Source of the DNA: Psychroflexus tropicus DSM 15496
GTDB lineage: Bacteria > Bacteroidota > Bacteroidia > Flavobacteriales > Flavobacteriaceae
Direction of reading: 5' to 3'
Assembly: GCF_000378765.1 (NCBI RefSeq)
Contig: NZ_KB905342.1
Span: 248,001 to 312,000 of the forward strand
Length of the DNA stretch: 64,000 nucleotides
Below, one piece after another: positions 53,360 through 62,566 of the stretch. Both the position numbers and the translations under genes were made by a program. Under the pieces are notes generated by a model, which worked only from the letters and a program-made list of their open reading frames with translations, did not search any database and was not told the origin of the DNA. Position 1 is the stretch's first letter, and each line of letters begins with the position of its first letter.

Positions 53360-55054
53360 ATGCGTTGGAAATGTATTAACACTCCTGAATCCCAAAAGAT
53401 AGATCAGCTCCAAAAAGCTATTGGAGTTGATCGGCCAATTGCTGAGCTTCTTGCTAAGAGAAACATAACCACCTTTGATGAAGCCAAATTGTTTTTCAGG
53501 CCAAACCTTGATGAGCTTCATGACCCTTTTTTGATGAAAGGAATGCAGGAGGCCTGCGAGCATATCATCTGTCATATTAAGCAAAATAAACCAATCATGG
53601 TTTTTGGAGATTATGATGTGGATGGTACGACAAGTGTGGCCCTTATGAGTTCCTATTTAAAACAGCTTGATGCAGAAGTTTTAAGCTACATACCAGATCG
53701 GTATGAAGAGGGTTACGGCATCTCCTATAAAGGAATAGATTACGCAAGAGAGAATAACATTGAACTTATCATTGCCTTAGACTGTGGTATAAAAGCCATC
53801 GATAAGGTAAAGTATGCAAAAGATTTAGGTATTGAATTCATTATATGCGATCACCACCGACCAGGTGATCAGATTCCGGATGCTTTGGCAGTTTTGGATC
53901 CGAAGCAAGAAGACTGTCATTATCCATACGATGAGTTATGCGGTTGTGGAGTAGGTTTTAAACTTATTACAGCTTTACAGAGTAAGTTAGGCTTACCAGA
54001 AAGAGAAGTGTATAAATATTTAGATTTGGTAGCTACAGCCGTAGGATCTGATATTGTACCAATTACGGGAGAAAACAGGATACTCGCTTATTTTGGGCTA
54101 AAATTAATCAACTCGAGAAAAAGACCCGCCTTTAAAGCTATTCTGGAACAAACTAAAAAGCGAGAACTTACTATTACTGATGTGGTTTTTATGATAGGCC
54201 CAAGAATAAATGCTGCAGGAAGAATGAAACATGGCCTTCTAGCCACTCAATTGCTCTGCGAAAAAAGTAAGGATAAGGTCGATCAATTAGCAAAGGATAT
54301 TGAGCTTTTTAACACGGATAGAAAAGACACCGACAAGAGCATTACAAGTGAAGCCCTTGAACTCATCAAAGAAAATAAAGAGGAAAACAGATTTACAACG
54401 GTTGTATACCAACCGCACTGGCATAAAGGTGTAATTGGAATTGTAGCCTCCAGACTTACAGAAACTTATTACAGACCAACTCTGGTGTTTACAAAAAGCG
54501 GTGATAAGCTAGCAGCTTCTGCCCGATCGGTCAAAGGTTTCGACGTGTATGATGCCTTGCAAGACTCGTCTGAATTTATCGATCAGTTCGGAGGTCATAA
54601 ATATGCTGCAGGCCTAACCCTAGACGAACAAAATTTTGAAAAATTCAAAGAGAAATTTGAAGAAGTAGTAAAAAAAACTATCGATCCAAAGTTACTTGTT
54701 CCTGAATTGATTTTCGATTCTGAAATAAGTTTTAGAGCAATTACTCCTAAATTTATCAGGATTTTAAAGCAGTTAGCACCCTTTGGCCCTGGTAATATGA
54801 AACCAACTTTTGTAACCAGGAATGTAAATACAACTGGATTCGTGAAATGCTTAGGTGAAGAAGGGCTCCATCTAAAATCAAACTTAGTAAATGATGGTAT
54901 TGTTTTCACATCGATTGGATTTAACCTGGGACCAAAAAAAAATCTCATGGAATCTGGAAACAAATTCGATATTATTTATACCATTGAAGAAAACGAATGG
55001 AACGGGAATACGACTGTACAACTCAACTTGAAGGACCTCAAAAAGTCTAATTAA
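53360..55054 (+). CDS. recJ: Single-stranded-DNA-specific exonuclease RecJ
   Basis: 564 residues, the usual size. DHH-family phosphoesterase motifs: VFGDYDVDGTTS (about 75-86), LDCGI (about 140), the DHH motif CDHHRPG (about 155-163), LDPK, then DHHA1 with GRMKHG and YQPHWHKGVIGIVASRL, GGHKYAAGL, and a C-terminal OB fold (about 450-560). It degrades 5' ends in RecF-pathway repair, matching recO at 34087. It starts 11 bases after the AddB-like stop, so the two are probably one operon. Confidence 0.95.
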   Translation: MRWKCINTPESQKIDQLQKAIGVDRPIAELLAKRNITTFDEAKLFFRPNLDELHDPFLMKGMQEACEHIICHIKQNKPIMVFGDYDVDGTTSVALMSSYLKQLDAEVLSYIPDRYEEGYGISYKGIDYARENNIELIIALDCGIKAIDKVKYAKDLGIEFIICDHHRPGDQIPDALAVLDPKQEDCHYPYDELCGCGVGFKLITALQSKLGLPEREVYKYLDLVATAVGSDIVPITGENRILAYFGLKLINSRKRPAFKAILEQTKKRELTITDVVFMIGPRINAAGRMKHGLLATQLLCEKSKDKVDQLAKDIELFNTDRKDTDKSITSEALELIKENKEENRFTTVVYQPHWHKGVIGIVASRLTETYYRPTLVFTKSGDKLAASARSVKGFDVYDALQDSSEFIDQFGGHKYAAGLTLDEQNFEKFKEKFEEVVKKTIDPKLLVPELIFDSEISFRAITPKFIRILKQLAPFGPGNMKPTFVTRNVNTTGFVKCLGEEGLHLKSNLVNDGIVFTSIGFNLGPKKNLMESGNKFDIIYTIEENEWNGNTTVQLNLKDLKKSN

Positions 55055-55065
55055 TTACAATTCCT

Positions 55066-55073
55066 TAACTTTG
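55066..55073 (+). promoter_or_regulatory. Candidate -7 promoter box of the LysE-type gene
   Basis: TAACTTTG matches TAnnTTTG, 23 bases before the ATG at 55097. Confidence 0.45.
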
Positions 55074-55096
55074 ATTAACAAATCGATTTCGATTCT

Positions 55097-55795
55097 ATGT
55101 TACAGGACATAATTTCTGCTATTCCTTTAGGCTTTTTCTTAGCCTTTATGGTGGGTCCGGCTTTTTTTATTTTATTAGAAACCGCTGCGATGAGGGGTTT
55201 TAAAGCTGCCTTTTCTTTTGATATGGGAGTTATCTTGGCAGATATTGTCTTTATTTTCATTGCTTATTTTAGCACCAATCAACTACTTAGAAGTATAAAA
55301 GATGACCCAGCCTTATTTATTTTTGGTGGAAGTGTCCTTGCCATTTATGGTTTGATTGCCTACATCAAGACAAGAAAAGCTACATACACCAGAGCAGACT
55401 TTGAGGTGCAAAAACTAAAACGAAAAGATGTATTTGGCATCATTGTCAAAGGCTTTTTACTAAATTTTATCAACATTGGAGTGTTGGGCTTTTGGCTAGG
55501 GCTACTCATTATTTTTGGACCTTCAATGGACATGGATGGTTCAAGACTTATTGTATTTTTTACAACGATTATTGTCACTTACTTGTTTATTGATATTTTA
55601 AAAATTCTACTGGCAAAAAAATTCAATAAGAAACTCACTCCAAAACGTATTACTCTTTTTAAGAAAGGGATCAGTTTTTTATTAATCATTTTTGGAGTTA
55701 TCCTAATATTGAGAGGGATTATACCCGAAAAAATAGAACAGATTGAAGACCAATTTGAGACCACCTCTTTAGATCTGAATTCTGTTGATTTATAA
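55097..55795 (+). CDS. LysE/RhtB-family amino acid exporter
   Basis: 232 residues, six predicted membrane helices. It opens with IPLGFFLAFMVGPAFFILLETAAMRGFKAAFSFDMGVILAD, the conserved first helix pair of LysE-type transporters (PGP-like MVGPAF motif). It probably exports amino acids or related metabolites by proton antiport; the substrate cannot be told. The last 30 residues form an acidic cytosolic tail. Confidence 0.85.
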   Translation: MLQDIISAIPLGFFLAFMVGPAFFILLETAAMRGFKAAFSFDMGVILADIVFIFIAYFSTNQLLRSIKDDPALFIFGGSVLAIYGLIAYIKTRKATYTRADFEVQKLKRKDVFGIIVKGFLLNFINIGVLGFWLGLLIIFGPSMDMDGSRLIVFFTTIIVTYLFIDILKILLAKKFNKKLTPKRITLFKKGISFLLIIFGVILILRGIIPEKIEQIEDQFETTSLDLNSVDL

Positions 55796-55930
55796 AAATT
55801 AAAACCTTTAAATCTAAGAGTTTATTTAAACTGGATAGATTTCGTATTCACGTTGAAGCATTAAATATAGATCTTCATAAAGTTAATTGAGAACCCTAAG
55901 GGTTTAAGTGATAAAAAACTTTTAGCTATA

Positions 55931-55961
55931 AAAAAAGCCTGATAGGAGATCAGGCTTTTTA
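55931..55961. terminator. Bidirectional terminator beside tRNA-Cys
   Basis: A 12-bp stem (55932-55943 with 55949-55960) with a 5-nt loop has A and T runs on the two sides. It lies 15 bases past the 3' end of the tRNA on the minus strand. Confidence 0.88.
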
Positions 55962-55975
55962 GTGAAAGTGTTTTG

Positions 55976-56046
55976 AGGTGTCGAGCGGATTCGAACCGCT
56001 GTAGATGGTTTTGCAGACCACTGCCTAGCCACTCGGCCACGACACC
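55976..56046 (-). tRNA. tRNA-Cys (anticodon GCA)
   Basis: On the minus strand this 71-nt sequence folds as a cloverleaf: acceptor stem GGTGTCG/CGACACC, D arm with GGCCGAGTGGCTAGGC, anticodon loop CTGCAAA with anticodon GCA, T arm with GGTTCGAATCC, and discriminator U, which is an identity element of tRNA-Cys. The CCA end is not encoded, as is common in Bacteroidota. It is monocistronic with a terminator downstream. Confidence 0.97.
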
Positions 56047-56059
56047 TTTTTAGGAAGTG

Positions 56060-56067
56060 CAAATTTA
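56060..56067 (-). promoter_or_regulatory. Candidate -7 promoter box of tRNA-Cys
   Basis: The minus strand reads TAAATTTG, a perfect TAnnTTTG, 13 bases before the mature 5' end. Confidence 0.5.
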
Positions 56068-56108
56068 AGAAATTTATTCAATCCTCCATGTCATTATGAA
56101 GATAAGAT

Positions 56109-56468
56109 TTAATCTCGAGTTCTAGATAAGGTAATATTCACGTCTTCTACATCACCTCCTAATGGCGGATTGAGTTTAGCCACCTTGACCCGTGAGGATT
56201 TTACCGGGGTCAATTCAGAAAAAATTCGATCCAGGATCCTCTTTGCAACGTGTTCCAGAAGTTTAGAGGGCTGTTTCATTTCCTCCTTCACGATCTTATT
56301 AAGATGAACGTAATCAACTGTATCTGTCAATTGATCTGTTTCTGCGGATAGATTTAAATCTGCTTCAACACTTAAGTCCACTCTATAATCACTTCCTATC
56401 TTGGTTTCTTCAGGCAAGCAACCGTGATAGGCATAAACTCTTATATTATTTAATGCAATTGTATCCAA
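56109..56468 (-). CDS. folB: Dihydroneopterin aldolase
   Basis: 119 residues, the normal size. It cleaves dihydroneopterin in folate synthesis. It begins DTIALNNIRVYAYHGCLPEETKIGSDYRVD (family signature with Glu and Tyr of the pterin pocket), has DTVDYVHL (about 48-55) and ends in VKVAKLNPPLGGDVEDVNITL with the catalytic Lys-Pro region. The start is TTG: no ATG is in frame and a TATCTTTG box (56482-56489) lies 13 bases before it. Confidence 0.92.
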   Translation of the reverse strand: MDTIALNNIRVYAYHGCLPEETKIGSDYRVDLSVEADLNLSAETDQLTDTVDYVHLNKIVKEEMKQPSKLLEHVAKRILDRIFSELTPVKSSRVKVAKLNPPLGGDVEDVNITLSRTRD

Positions 56469-56481
56469 TACTTTTTTTAAA

Positions 56482-56489
56482 CAAAGATA
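56482..56489 (-). promoter_or_regulatory. Candidate -7 promoter box of folB
   Basis: The minus strand reads TATCTTTG, a perfect TAnnTTTG, 13 bases before the TTG start; it limits the possible leader and supports that start. Confidence 0.48.
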
Positions 56490-56624
56490 AAGAGGAATCG
56501 CTTAATATATGAATTGATTTTTATTACGAATACTAAAGTTAATTTAAATTTTAACACTTCTGTAACAGGCTAAATTGTAACATCTGTAAAAAAATGGAGT
56601 CTTACTTTTAGGAATACAACTATT

Positions 56625-57326
56625 ATGATTGAAATTAAAGATTTACACAAGTCCTACAAGATGGGAAAAAATTCTCTTCACGTGTTGAAAGGAATTAATT
56701 TTAGCGTAAAAGAAGGAGAGTTAGTCTCTATTATGGGATCATCAGGGTCTGGTAAATCAACACTTCTGAATATTCTTGGGATGCTAGACGAAGCAGACTC
56801 TGGTTCTTATACTCTAGATGGCGTTCCAATTAAAAATCTAAATGAAAAACTTGCTGCTCAATACAGGAATAAGTTTTTGGGATTTATTTTTCAATCTTTT
56901 AATTTAATAAATTATAAGTCAGCATTAGATAATGTGGCTTTGCCTTTATATTACCAAGGTGTCAACCGAGCTGAGCGTATGGAACGTTCAATGGCCTATC
57001 TGGAAAAAGTAGGCTTAGCCAAGTGGGCTTCACATAAACCCAATGAACTTTCTGGAGGACAAAAACAAAGAGTAGCTATTGCCAGAGCTTTGGCTAGTGA
57101 TCCTAAGGTCCTTCTTGCCGATGAGCTTACAGGGGCCTTAGATTCAAAGACTTCTTACGAAATTATGGATTTGATTCAGCAAATCAATGATGAAGGAAGA
57201 ACCATTTTGGTGGTGACTCACGAGGAAGATATTGCCCAAATGACCAAGCGAATAGTCAATTTGAAAGATGGGGTTATCATAGATGATAAATACGTTAACC
57301 AAGTAAGAGCTATACAAAATGTTTAG
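56625..57326 (+). CDS. MacB/LolD-type ABC ATPase
   Basis: 233 residues: Walker A GSSGSGKST (about 38-46), Q loop FQSFNLI, signature LSGGQKQRVAIARAL (about 145-159), Walker B VLLADELTGALDS and His switch VVTHE. The residue after the catalytic Glu is usually Pro (DEPTG); here it is Leu (DELTG). It is the first gene of a five-gene efflux operon and overlaps the next gene by 8 bp. Confidence 0.92.
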   Translation: MIEIKDLHKSYKMGKNSLHVLKGINFSVKEGELVSIMGSSGSGKSTLLNILGMLDEADSGSYTLDGVPIKNLNEKLAAQYRNKFLGFIFQSFNLINYKSALDNVALPLYYQGVNRAERMERSMAYLEKVGLAKWASHKPNELSGGQKQRVAIARALASDPKVLLADELTGALDSKTSYEIMDLIQQINDEGRTILVVTHEEDIAQMTKRIVNLKDGVIIDDKYVNQVRAIQNV

Positions 57327-58563
57327 TCTAGAACGCTGGCAGGAGATTTTTGAGACGATCTCAAAAAATAAGTTAAGGACTTTCCTTACTGGCTTTTCTG
57401 TAGGATCTGGCATCTTTATCCTTGTCATTCTATTAGGCGTAAGTGTAGGGTTTCAAAATGGAATTGAAAATCAGTTTCAAAATGATGCTGAAAATATCAT
57501 TAACATTTACCCCGGCGAAACAAGTATAGAATATGAAGGATTCAACGAAGGCAGAAGAATTCAGTTAAAAAATGAAGATTATGCTTTAGTGACAAAAAGT
57601 AGTTCTAACGAAATTGAATATAGTTCTTCCATGTATCAGATTTTTGCAGGTTTGATTACTTACAAAAGCGAATCTGGCAGTTATCGGGTAGAAGGCGTTA
57701 TGCCAGACTATCAGTTTTTGGAAAAAGCAGAAATTATTGAAGGCCGATTTATCAATACAAACGATCTTGATGGAAATGAAAAGTATGTCGTTATTGGAAA
57801 TCGTGTCAAAAAAGATCTATTCAAGGAAGGATCACCCATTGGAAAGCAGGTAAAAATTTCTGGTCTTAATTTTAAAGTGATTGGCGTATATACAGACCCT
57901 GGTGGAGATCGTGAGGAAGGTCGGGTTTATGTCCCACTTACTACCGCTCAAATTGTATTCGGTGCTGGAACTGATATCAGATCTATTGGCCTAACACTTC
58001 CTAAAGAAGACAATTACGATTTAGCATTAAAAAACTCTTCAGCTTTTGCTGCAAAAATTGAGCAACTGCTGAAGAAAAAACTACAAATTGCTCCTAAGGA
58101 TGAGAGTGCTATTTACATCAACAATAATATTGAAAATACTAAAGAGGTCTATATCCTCATTGGAGCCATGAGAGTTTTTTTCTGGGGGGTTGGTATTGCT
58201 ACTCTTTTAGCAGGAATTATTGGAGTGAGTAACATCATGCTCATCATTGTTAAAGAGCGTACTAAAGAAATAGGTATTAGAAAAGCTCTGGGCGCAGAAC
58301 CGCTTTCTATCGTTGGAATGATCTTACATGAATCCATTTTTGTAACGGCGATATCAGGCCTATTGGGTTTAATTTTCGGGCTAGTCCTTTTGGAAGTAGT
58401 TGGACCTTATATCGAGTTGGACTTTATCAGAAATCCAAGTGTCAACTTCAGTATTGCAGTTTCCACTTTGATATTATTAATCGCAGCAGGCGCAATTGCG
58501 GGCTTCTTTCCAGCTTGGAGAGGAGCTAAAATAAAGCCTATAGATGCACTAAGAGACGAATAA
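57319..58563 (+). CDS. MacB-like ABC permease, subunit 1
   Basis: 414 residues with the MacB layout: one N-terminal membrane helix (about 20-42), a ~230-residue periplasmic MacB_PCD domain, and three C-terminal helices of the FtsX domain, ending FPAWRGAKIKPIDALRDE (the PxxALR motif). KERTKEIGIRKALGAEP is the conserved loop. It overlaps the ATPase gene and lies 1 bp from the second permease gene, so a heterodimeric membrane part is expected. Confidence 0.9.
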   Translation: MFSLERWQEIFETISKNKLRTFLTGFSVGSGIFILVILLGVSVGFQNGIENQFQNDAENIINIYPGETSIEYEGFNEGRRIQLKNEDYALVTKSSSNEIEYSSSMYQIFAGLITYKSESGSYRVEGVMPDYQFLEKAEIIEGRFINTNDLDGNEKYVVIGNRVKKDLFKEGSPIGKQVKISGLNFKVIGVYTDPGGDREEGRVYVPLTTAQIVFGAGTDIRSIGLTLPKEDNYDLALKNSSAFAAKIEQLLKKKLQIAPKDESAIYINNNIENTKEVYILIGAMRVFFWGVGIATLLAGIIGVSNIMLIIVKERTKEIGIRKALGAEPLSIVGMILHESIFVTAISGLLGLIFGLVLLEVVGPYIELDFIRNPSVNFSIAVSTLILLIAAGAIAGFFPAWRGAKIKPIDALRDE

Positions 58564-58564
58564 T

Positions 58565-59824
58565 ATGTTTAGTAGAGATAAATGGAATGAGGTTTTAGAG
58601 TCGCTGACTTCAAATTTGTTTAGAACAATTTTGACAGCTTTCGGAGTATTTTGGGGGATTTTTATTTTAGTCATCCTTCTGGCTGCTGGTAATGGTTTTG
58701 AAAATGGGGTCAAACAACTTTTTGACGGCATATCCTCCAACTCAATGTTTATGTGGTCACAAACGATATCTAAATCTTACGATGGCCTTCCTAAGGGACG
58801 CCGATATAATTTTGAACTTCAAGATGTTGCCGAAATAAAAAATGAGGTTAACGGTCTCAAATACGTTTCACCGAGAAATCAATTGGGTGGCTTCGGTGGA
58901 GATAACAACGTGGTCCGAGGACTCAAAAGCGGTGCTTTTAACGTGTATGGTGACTATCCTGATATTCAGTTTCAAGAGCCAATGAAGGTTCTTAGAGGTC
59001 GCTTCTTAAATCAAAATGATATTGAAAATAAGCGAAAAGTTGCGGTGATTGGTGAAGGCGTTATAAAAGGTCTTTATGATTTTGATGAAGATCCTTTAGG
59101 CACTTACATCAAAATCCAAGGTGTAAACTTTATGGTGATTGGGGTGTACAAAAAAAGAGGTTTTGGTGGTGGAAATGCTGAAGAAGAACAAAAACAAATT
59201 TATGTTCCCTTTACAGCTTATTCTCAAGCCTTCAATATGGGACAAACTGTGGGTTGGATGGCTATCACTGCAGATGATGATAATTCCATCACAGAATTGA
59301 AGACAGAAATATTTGACATTATCAAAGAAAATCACAGCATCGCTCCAGATGATGATCGAGCGATTGGAAATTTTGACCTCTATGAGCAGTTTTCTAAAAT
59401 CTCCGGACTGTTTATTGCACTTAACGCAGTAGCCTATTTTGTAGGTATTCTGATTTTGTTTTCAGGAGTTATTGGTATCAGTAATATAATGTTGATTGTC
59501 GTCAAGGAAAGGACCAACGAAATTGGCGTGCGACGTGCTTTAGGGGCAACCCCTTGGCAAATAAGAGGTCAGGTGCTTTTTGAATCTGTATTCCTTACCA
59601 TTATAGCAGGCATGACAGGTATTGCCTTTGCAACTGGTATTCTCGCCATTATTAATGCATTACTTCCAAAAGATTCAGACATGCCTTTTGTGAATCCTAG
59701 TGTAGATCTCATAACTGTATTAATCGCCTTAATGATACTTATAGTCTCTGGTCTCTTAGCTGGCTTTATTCCAGCTCAAAACGCTATAAAAGTAAAACCA
59801 GTAGATGCCTTAAGAACTGAATAA
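58565..59824 (+). CDS. MacB-like ABC permease, subunit 2
   Basis: 419 residues, the same layout as its neighbour but clearly diverged: N-terminal helix (FLT-type, LFRTILTAFGVFWGIFILVILLAAGNG), periplasmic domain (about 50-290, with a Gly-rich KKRGFGGGNAEE loop), then three helices with KERTNEIGVRRALGATPWQI and C-terminal IKVKPVDALRTE. The two permeases probably form one pore. The substrate is unknown. Confidence 0.9.
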   Translation: MFSRDKWNEVLESLTSNLFRTILTAFGVFWGIFILVILLAAGNGFENGVKQLFDGISSNSMFMWSQTISKSYDGLPKGRRYNFELQDVAEIKNEVNGLKYVSPRNQLGGFGGDNNVVRGLKSGAFNVYGDYPDIQFQEPMKVLRGRFLNQNDIENKRKVAVIGEGVIKGLYDFDEDPLGTYIKIQGVNFMVIGVYKKRGFGGGNAEEEQKQIYVPFTAYSQAFNMGQTVGWMAITADDDNSITELKTEIFDIIKENHSIAPDDDRAIGNFDLYEQFSKISGLFIALNAVAYFVGILILFSGVIGISNIMLIVVKERTNEIGVRRALGATPWQIRGQVLFESVFLTIIAGMTGIAFATGILAIINALLPKDSDMPFVNPSVDLITVLIALMILIVSGLLAGFIPAQNAIKVKPVDALRTE

Positions 59825-59851
59825 AACAACCTTACTAATAGAAATAAACCC

Positions 59852-60976
59852 ATGAAAAAAGTTATTACCATTATCGTATTGCTCCTCATTGTAGCCTTAT
59901 TTGGAGGATCTTTATTCTATCTGTATCAGAAGAATCAAGAAAGTCCCGAGGTGTTTAAAACCGAAGAGCCTACCACCGAAACTATTGTAAAAAAGACTAT
60001 GGCAACAGGAACTTTAATTCCTAGAGAAGAAGTAGAAGTAAAACCTAACATCTCTGGTGTAGTAGACAAGCTGTTTGTTAAGCCTGGAGATAATGTAGAG
60101 ATCGGGGATATGATTGCTCAATTGAAAGTAGTCCCTAATATCACAAACTTGAACTCGGCAAAAAACCAGGTGAGGCAATCCAAGATCAATTTAGCTAATG
60201 AGAAAAAGATTTTTGAAAGACAGAAGGAGTTATATGAACGCGGAGTGATTTCAGAAAATGATTTCGACCTGGCAAAAAATGCATATGATAATGCTTTACA
60301 AACGGTGAGAGCAGCAGAAGAGAACCTTGAAATTATCGAAACAGGAACCACTCAGGACGCAGGAAATGCAGCTACTACAGAGATAAAAGCAAGAATTTCT
60401 GGAATGATACTGGACGTTCCTATAGAAATCGGTAATCAGGTTATTGAAGCTAATAACTTTAATGAAGGGACCACTATAGCAATTATTGCGAAAACAGATG
60501 ATATGATCTTCAAAGGCAAGGTGGATGAGTCTGAAGTTGGAAAAATCGAAGAAGGTCTGCCACTCGAGATTACAGTAGGAGCTATTGAAGACAAAACCTT
60601 CAACGCCACATTGGATTACATTTCACCAAAAGGCACAGAAGAAAACGGTGCTGTTCAATTTGATATAGAGGGAAGCTTAAAACTAAACGACTCTATTTTT
60701 ATTAGAGCTGGCTTGAGTGCTAATGCTTCAATCATCTTAGAGCGTTCTTCTGATGTACTGGCGATAAGTGAATCCTTAGTCCAATTCGAAAAAGAAACGA
60801 ATGAGCCATTCGTCGAAGTGGAAGTGGGTGAACAAGAATTCGAAAAAAGAATGGTAGAACTAGGTCTTAGCGACGGTATTAATGTCGAGGTTGTATCTGG
60901 AGTAGATAAAGATGATAAAATCAAAGTGTGGAATCGTGTAGAAGCACCTATCGCAGGAAATCGCCGAGGAAGATAA
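59852..60976 (+). CDS. MacA/HlyD-type periplasmic adaptor
   Basis: 374 residues. An N-terminal membrane anchor (about 5-24), then the lipoyl-like half (GTLIPREEVEVKPNISGVVDKLFVKPGDNVEIGDMIAQL), a coiled-coil hairpin (about 95-165, QVRQSKINLANEKKIFERQKELYERGVISENDFDLA), the second lipoyl half and beta-barrel. It joins the permease to the TolC-like channel. No lipobox is seen. It lies 27 bp after permease 2 and 15 bp before the channel gene. Confidence 0.9.
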   Translation: MKKVITIIVLLLIVALFGGSLFYLYQKNQESPEVFKTEEPTTETIVKKTMATGTLIPREEVEVKPNISGVVDKLFVKPGDNVEIGDMIAQLKVVPNITNLNSAKNQVRQSKINLANEKKIFERQKELYERGVISENDFDLAKNAYDNALQTVRAAEENLEIIETGTTQDAGNAATTEIKARISGMILDVPIEIGNQVIEANNFNEGTTIAIIAKTDDMIFKGKVDESEVGKIEEGLPLEITVGAIEDKTFNATLDYISPKGTEENGAVQFDIEGSLKLNDSIFIRAGLSANASIILERSSDVLAISESLVQFEKETNEPFVEVEVGEQEFEKRMVELGLSDGINVEVVSGVDKDDKIKVWNRVEAPIAGNRRGR

Positions 60977-60991
60977 TCTAAGATCATAACT

Positions 60992-62428
60992 ATGAAATTT
61001 ACTTTATATATATCAAGTCTATTACTTTTTACGACTTTACTTTCAGCACAAGAACAACCAGCTGAATGGACCTTAGAGGCATGCGTAAGCTATGCCATGG
61101 ATAATAATATTTCTATCAGGCAGTCTATGCTTGATCAGGAAAATGCAGATATTAGTAAGAGTGAGGCAATTGGAAATTATTTACCTAGTTTGAATGGTAG
61201 CGGAAGCAATAGCTGGAACTCTGGTTTAACTCAGAATATTACAACGGGAGTTTTGGAAAATCAGGTGGTACGTAACCTTACTGTTAATGCTACTGCAGGC
61301 ATAACTCTTTTTGACGGACTTAGAAATCTTAGAACTTTCCAAAGAGCTAAGTTAGAACAGCTCGCAAGCCAGTACTCACTTCAGCTTATTAAAGATGATA
61401 TTGCACTTTTTGTTGCTAATGCTTACTTAGAGATATTAGTAAATAAACAACAGCTAGCCTTGTTGATAGAACAAAATCGAGTCACCAAAGAACAGATTGA
61501 GCTGACTAGGAAAACGGTTGAGGTCGGTACTGCTCCTGAAGGAGATTTATTAGAAATACAGGCCACCAATGCAGATGAAGAGCAACAAATTATTATCGCA
61601 GAAAACAATCTGAGAATATCAAAAATTAACCTTGCTCAAACCTTGCTTATTGAGGACTATCAAAATTTTGATATTGCTGATGATGAATATGATGTTCCAC
61701 TTACCGATATTATGTCCAAAACTCCAGAGGAGATCCTTGAAAAGGCAAGACAGGAACGCTATGAAGTGAAAACTGCTGAGCAACAAGTAGAACTGGCTGA
61801 AAAAGACATCGAAATTGCCAGAAGTGGTTTATACCCGTCACTAAATGGATTTATTAATTATAACACTCGTGAAAACGACAGAGGACGAACAGTTGGCGCA
61901 AGCATAGACCCTGATGAACCAACACGACAAATTGGGGTTGTAGAAGCAACTGGAGAGTCTGTAGTCACTGGTAATTTTATTACTGAAACAGCAGGCCCAA
62001 GTAGTTTTTTCAGTCAATTGGCCAGAAACGACGGATTAAGTTACGGGGTACAATTGAATATTCCGATTTTTAACGGCTTTGCGACGAGGAACTCTATAAA
62101 ACGAGCAGAAGTTAACGTTAAAAGAGCAGAGTATCAATTGGAACAAGCCGAATTAGACTTAGAAGCAAATGTATATCAGGCTTATGTTGATGCGCAGGGA
62201 GCAGCTAAATCATATGAAGCAGCTCAAAAGGCGGTAGAATCTCAACAACTTGCCTTTGAATATGCTCAGGAACGCTTTAATGTAGGGGTTTCTAATGCTT
62301 TTGAACTGAGTCAATCAAAATTTAGATTAACCAATGCTGAAAACAGGTTGATCAATGCCAAATACGACTATATATTCAACCTTAAAGTCTTAGAATTATT
62401 CTTTGGAATCAGGGTGGTAGAATACTAG
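60992..62428 (+). CDS. TolC-family outer membrane channel
   Basis: 478 residues. Signal peptide (about 1-19, LLSAQ), then two repeated outer membrane efflux halves made of long helices (FVANAYLEILVNKQQLALLIEQNRVTKEQIELTRKTVEVG; YQAYVDAQGAAKSYEAAQKAVESQQLAFEYAQERFNVGVSNAFELSQSKFRL) and short barrel strands. It should complete a tripartite MacAB-TolC-like exporter. It ends in TAG, showing that TAG is an ordinary stop here. Terminator downstream. Confidence 0.92.
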   Translation: MKFTLYISSLLLFTTLLSAQEQPAEWTLEACVSYAMDNNISIRQSMLDQENADISKSEAIGNYLPSLNGSGSNSWNSGLTQNITTGVLENQVVRNLTVNATAGITLFDGLRNLRTFQRAKLEQLASQYSLQLIKDDIALFVANAYLEILVNKQQLALLIEQNRVTKEQIELTRKTVEVGTAPEGDLLEIQATNADEEQQIIIAENNLRISKINLAQTLLIEDYQNFDIADDEYDVPLTDIMSKTPEEILEKARQERYEVKTAEQQVELAEKDIEIARSGLYPSLNGFINYNTRENDRGRTVGASIDPDEPTRQIGVVEATGESVVTGNFITETAGPSSFFSQLARNDGLSYGVQLNIPIFNGFATRNSIKRAEVNVKRAEYQLEQAELDLEANVYQAYVDAQGAAKSYEAAQKAVESQQLAFEYAQERFNVGVSNAFELSQSKFRLTNAENRLINAKYDYIFNLKVLELFFGIRVVEY

Positions 62429-62493
62429 TGTTTAAAGAATATAAAATACAACTCGAAACGTTTATTTAGACATCAAATAATATCTTTCGTATT

Positions 62494-62531
62494 AAAATGT
62501 TTGGCTTAAATTTGAGCCAAACATTTTCATT
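62494..62531 (+). terminator. Rho-independent terminator of the efflux operon
   Basis: A 13-bp stem (62494-62506 with 62515-62527) with an 8-nt loop followed by a T-rich stretch, about 65 bases past the TolC stop. Confidence 0.82.
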
Positions 62532-62566
62532 TTATAAGCTAGAAATCATTAAAAAAGTCAATCATC

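Noticed and set aside
53216-53584. Minus-strand open frame over the AddB/recJ junction
   Set aside because: It spans two well-supported genes in the opposite strand and shows no recognisable protein pattern or start signals.
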